DNA of 6,148 nt from Promethearchaeota archaeon (GTDB taxonomy: Archaea > Asgardarchaeota > Lokiarchaeia > Sigynarchaeales > SOKP01): the NCBI GenBank assembly GCA_030668025.1, contig DAOUUT010000231.1, positions 1 to 6,148 of the forward strand. Reading direction: 5' to 3'. Both the position numbers and the translations under genes were made by a program. Shown here piece by piece: positions 5,701 to 6,148 of the stretch (positions are counted from its first letter, which is position 1; each line of letters opens with the position of its first letter). The notes below the pieces were generated by a model that was not told where the DNA came from, did no database searches, and saw nothing but the letters and a program-made list of their open reading frames with translations.

Positions 5701-6148
5701 TTTTAATCTCCTCCTTTAATAGATAATAGAATTTATTAGAGATTTCAGCAAATGTCTGTCCTTCTACTCCGTTTAAACCTATCACTATTATCCGTCTGCT
5801 TAACTTTGGTCCTAGAATCTTTTTTAAAAGTTCAACTCTTTTTTTTAATTTTTCAATCCCATCAATATATCTGCAAGAATCCTTTCTACAGCCGATAATC
5901 ATAACTCCATCAAACCCCATTTCAAGAGATTTAATAATGAATTCAGTATCAATACGGCCAGTACAAGGAACAGAGACTATAAAAACATTAGGTTGATATA
6001 ACAGTTTTTTTAATCCTGCATTATCAGCGGCAGCGTAACCACACGATTGGCAACAAAAAGCAATGATTTTTGGTTTTTTATTGAATTTTGAGAAAATTTC
6101 GATCGTTTTTAAAATCTTTTCTGATGTATTTATATTCATTTCGATGGC
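5690..6148 (-). CDS. mvhD: MvhD/FlpD-type [2Fe-2S] electron-transfer domain, 5' end outside the window
   Basis: This domain links the Mvh hydrogenase to heterodisulfide-reductase-type HdrA by passing electrons through a [2Fe-2S] cluster. Counted from the ATG at 6139, the FlpD domain (residues 23-149) shows KIIAFCCQSCGYAAAD (Cys 29, 30, 33), VPCTGRID (Cys 59) and GCRKDSCRYIDG (Cys 84, 89), then VELLKKIL and a C-terminal GVEGQTFAEISN segment typical of the family. The ATG at 6139 would give 149 residues, but no ribosome site is visible in the nine bases before it. The frame is open to the window edge, where the three extra codons read A-I-E. The stretch before the domain (SEKILKTIEIFSK) resembles the linker between a ferredoxin domain and FlpD in HdrA-MvhD fusions. 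I therefore mark the gene as running off the edge. The 3' end overlaps the small-subunit gene by 11 bases. Domain identity is secure; the full architecture is unknown. Confidence 0.9.
   Translation of the reverse strand, partial: AIEMNINTSEKILKTIEIFSKFNKKPKIIAFCCQSCGYAAADNAGLKKLLYQPNVFIVSVPCTGRIDTEFIIKSLEMGFDGVMIIGCRKDSCRYIDGIEKLKKRVELLKKILGPKLSRRIIVIGLNGVEGQTFAEISNKFYYLLKEEIKSEA
5710..5715 (-). promoter_or_regulatory. Ribosome binding site of the small-subunit gene
   Basis: AGGAGG on the minus strand lies within the last codons of the FlpD gene, nine bases before the GTG at 5700. It is the strongest Shine-Dalgarno in the window and supports this GTG as the start. Confidence 0.8.

Overview
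The window looks like a piece of a low-GC archaeal genome, most likely an Asgard archaeon of a low-GC (Lokiarchaeia-like) lineage. Three things point that way: a Rag/Gtr-type small GTPase with a C-terminal regulatory domain, which is a eukaryotic-signature protein typical of Asgard archaea; TTTAAATA-type TATA boxes at about the archaeal distance from genes; and an Mvh-type [NiFe]-hydrogenase gene set. The lineage is an inference from family knowledge, because no marker gene such as rRNA is present.

Layout. Positions 1-751 (minus strand) hold the first 250 codons of gcvT (glycine-cleavage T protein), cut by the window edge. Upstream of it, 881-1408 (minus) is apt, adenine phosphoribosyltransferase; the 129-base gap carries a good TATA box and a Shine-Dalgarno for gcvT. 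An AT-rich 193-base divergent spacer (1409-1601) separates apt from the Rag-like GTPase on the plus strand (1602-2555). The GTPase runs tail to tail, with a 20-base overlap, into an unrecognised 329-residue minus-strand protein (2536-3525) whose N-terminal third looks like a longin-type domain. From 3635 to the right edge, three overlapping minus-strand genes form a hydrogenase operon read right to left: an MvhD/FlpD-type [2Fe-2S] electron-transfer domain (5690-6148, open at the edge), the small subunit MvhG-like (4936-5700) and the large subunit MvhA-like (3635-4936).

How the genes fit together. The hydrogenase trio matches the group 3c pattern, in which the MvhA/MvhG heterodimer oxidises H2 and FlpD/MvhD passes electrons to a heterodisulfide-reductase-like flavoprotein. 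The reading frame at the right edge suggests that the FlpD domain is the tail of a larger ferredoxin/HdrA-type protein. The large subunit is unusual at three places around the active site: Cys instead of His in the RxEGH motif, Gln instead of His in the first CxxCxxxH motif, and no C-terminal extension after the last metal-site motif.

The most interesting signals are these hydrogenase deviations, the GTPase whose P-loop lies upstream of its first ATG (a Shine-Dalgarno precedes an in-frame ATA), and the possible pairing of a Rag-like GTPase with a longin-type partner. gcvT and apt look like ordinary housekeeping genes.
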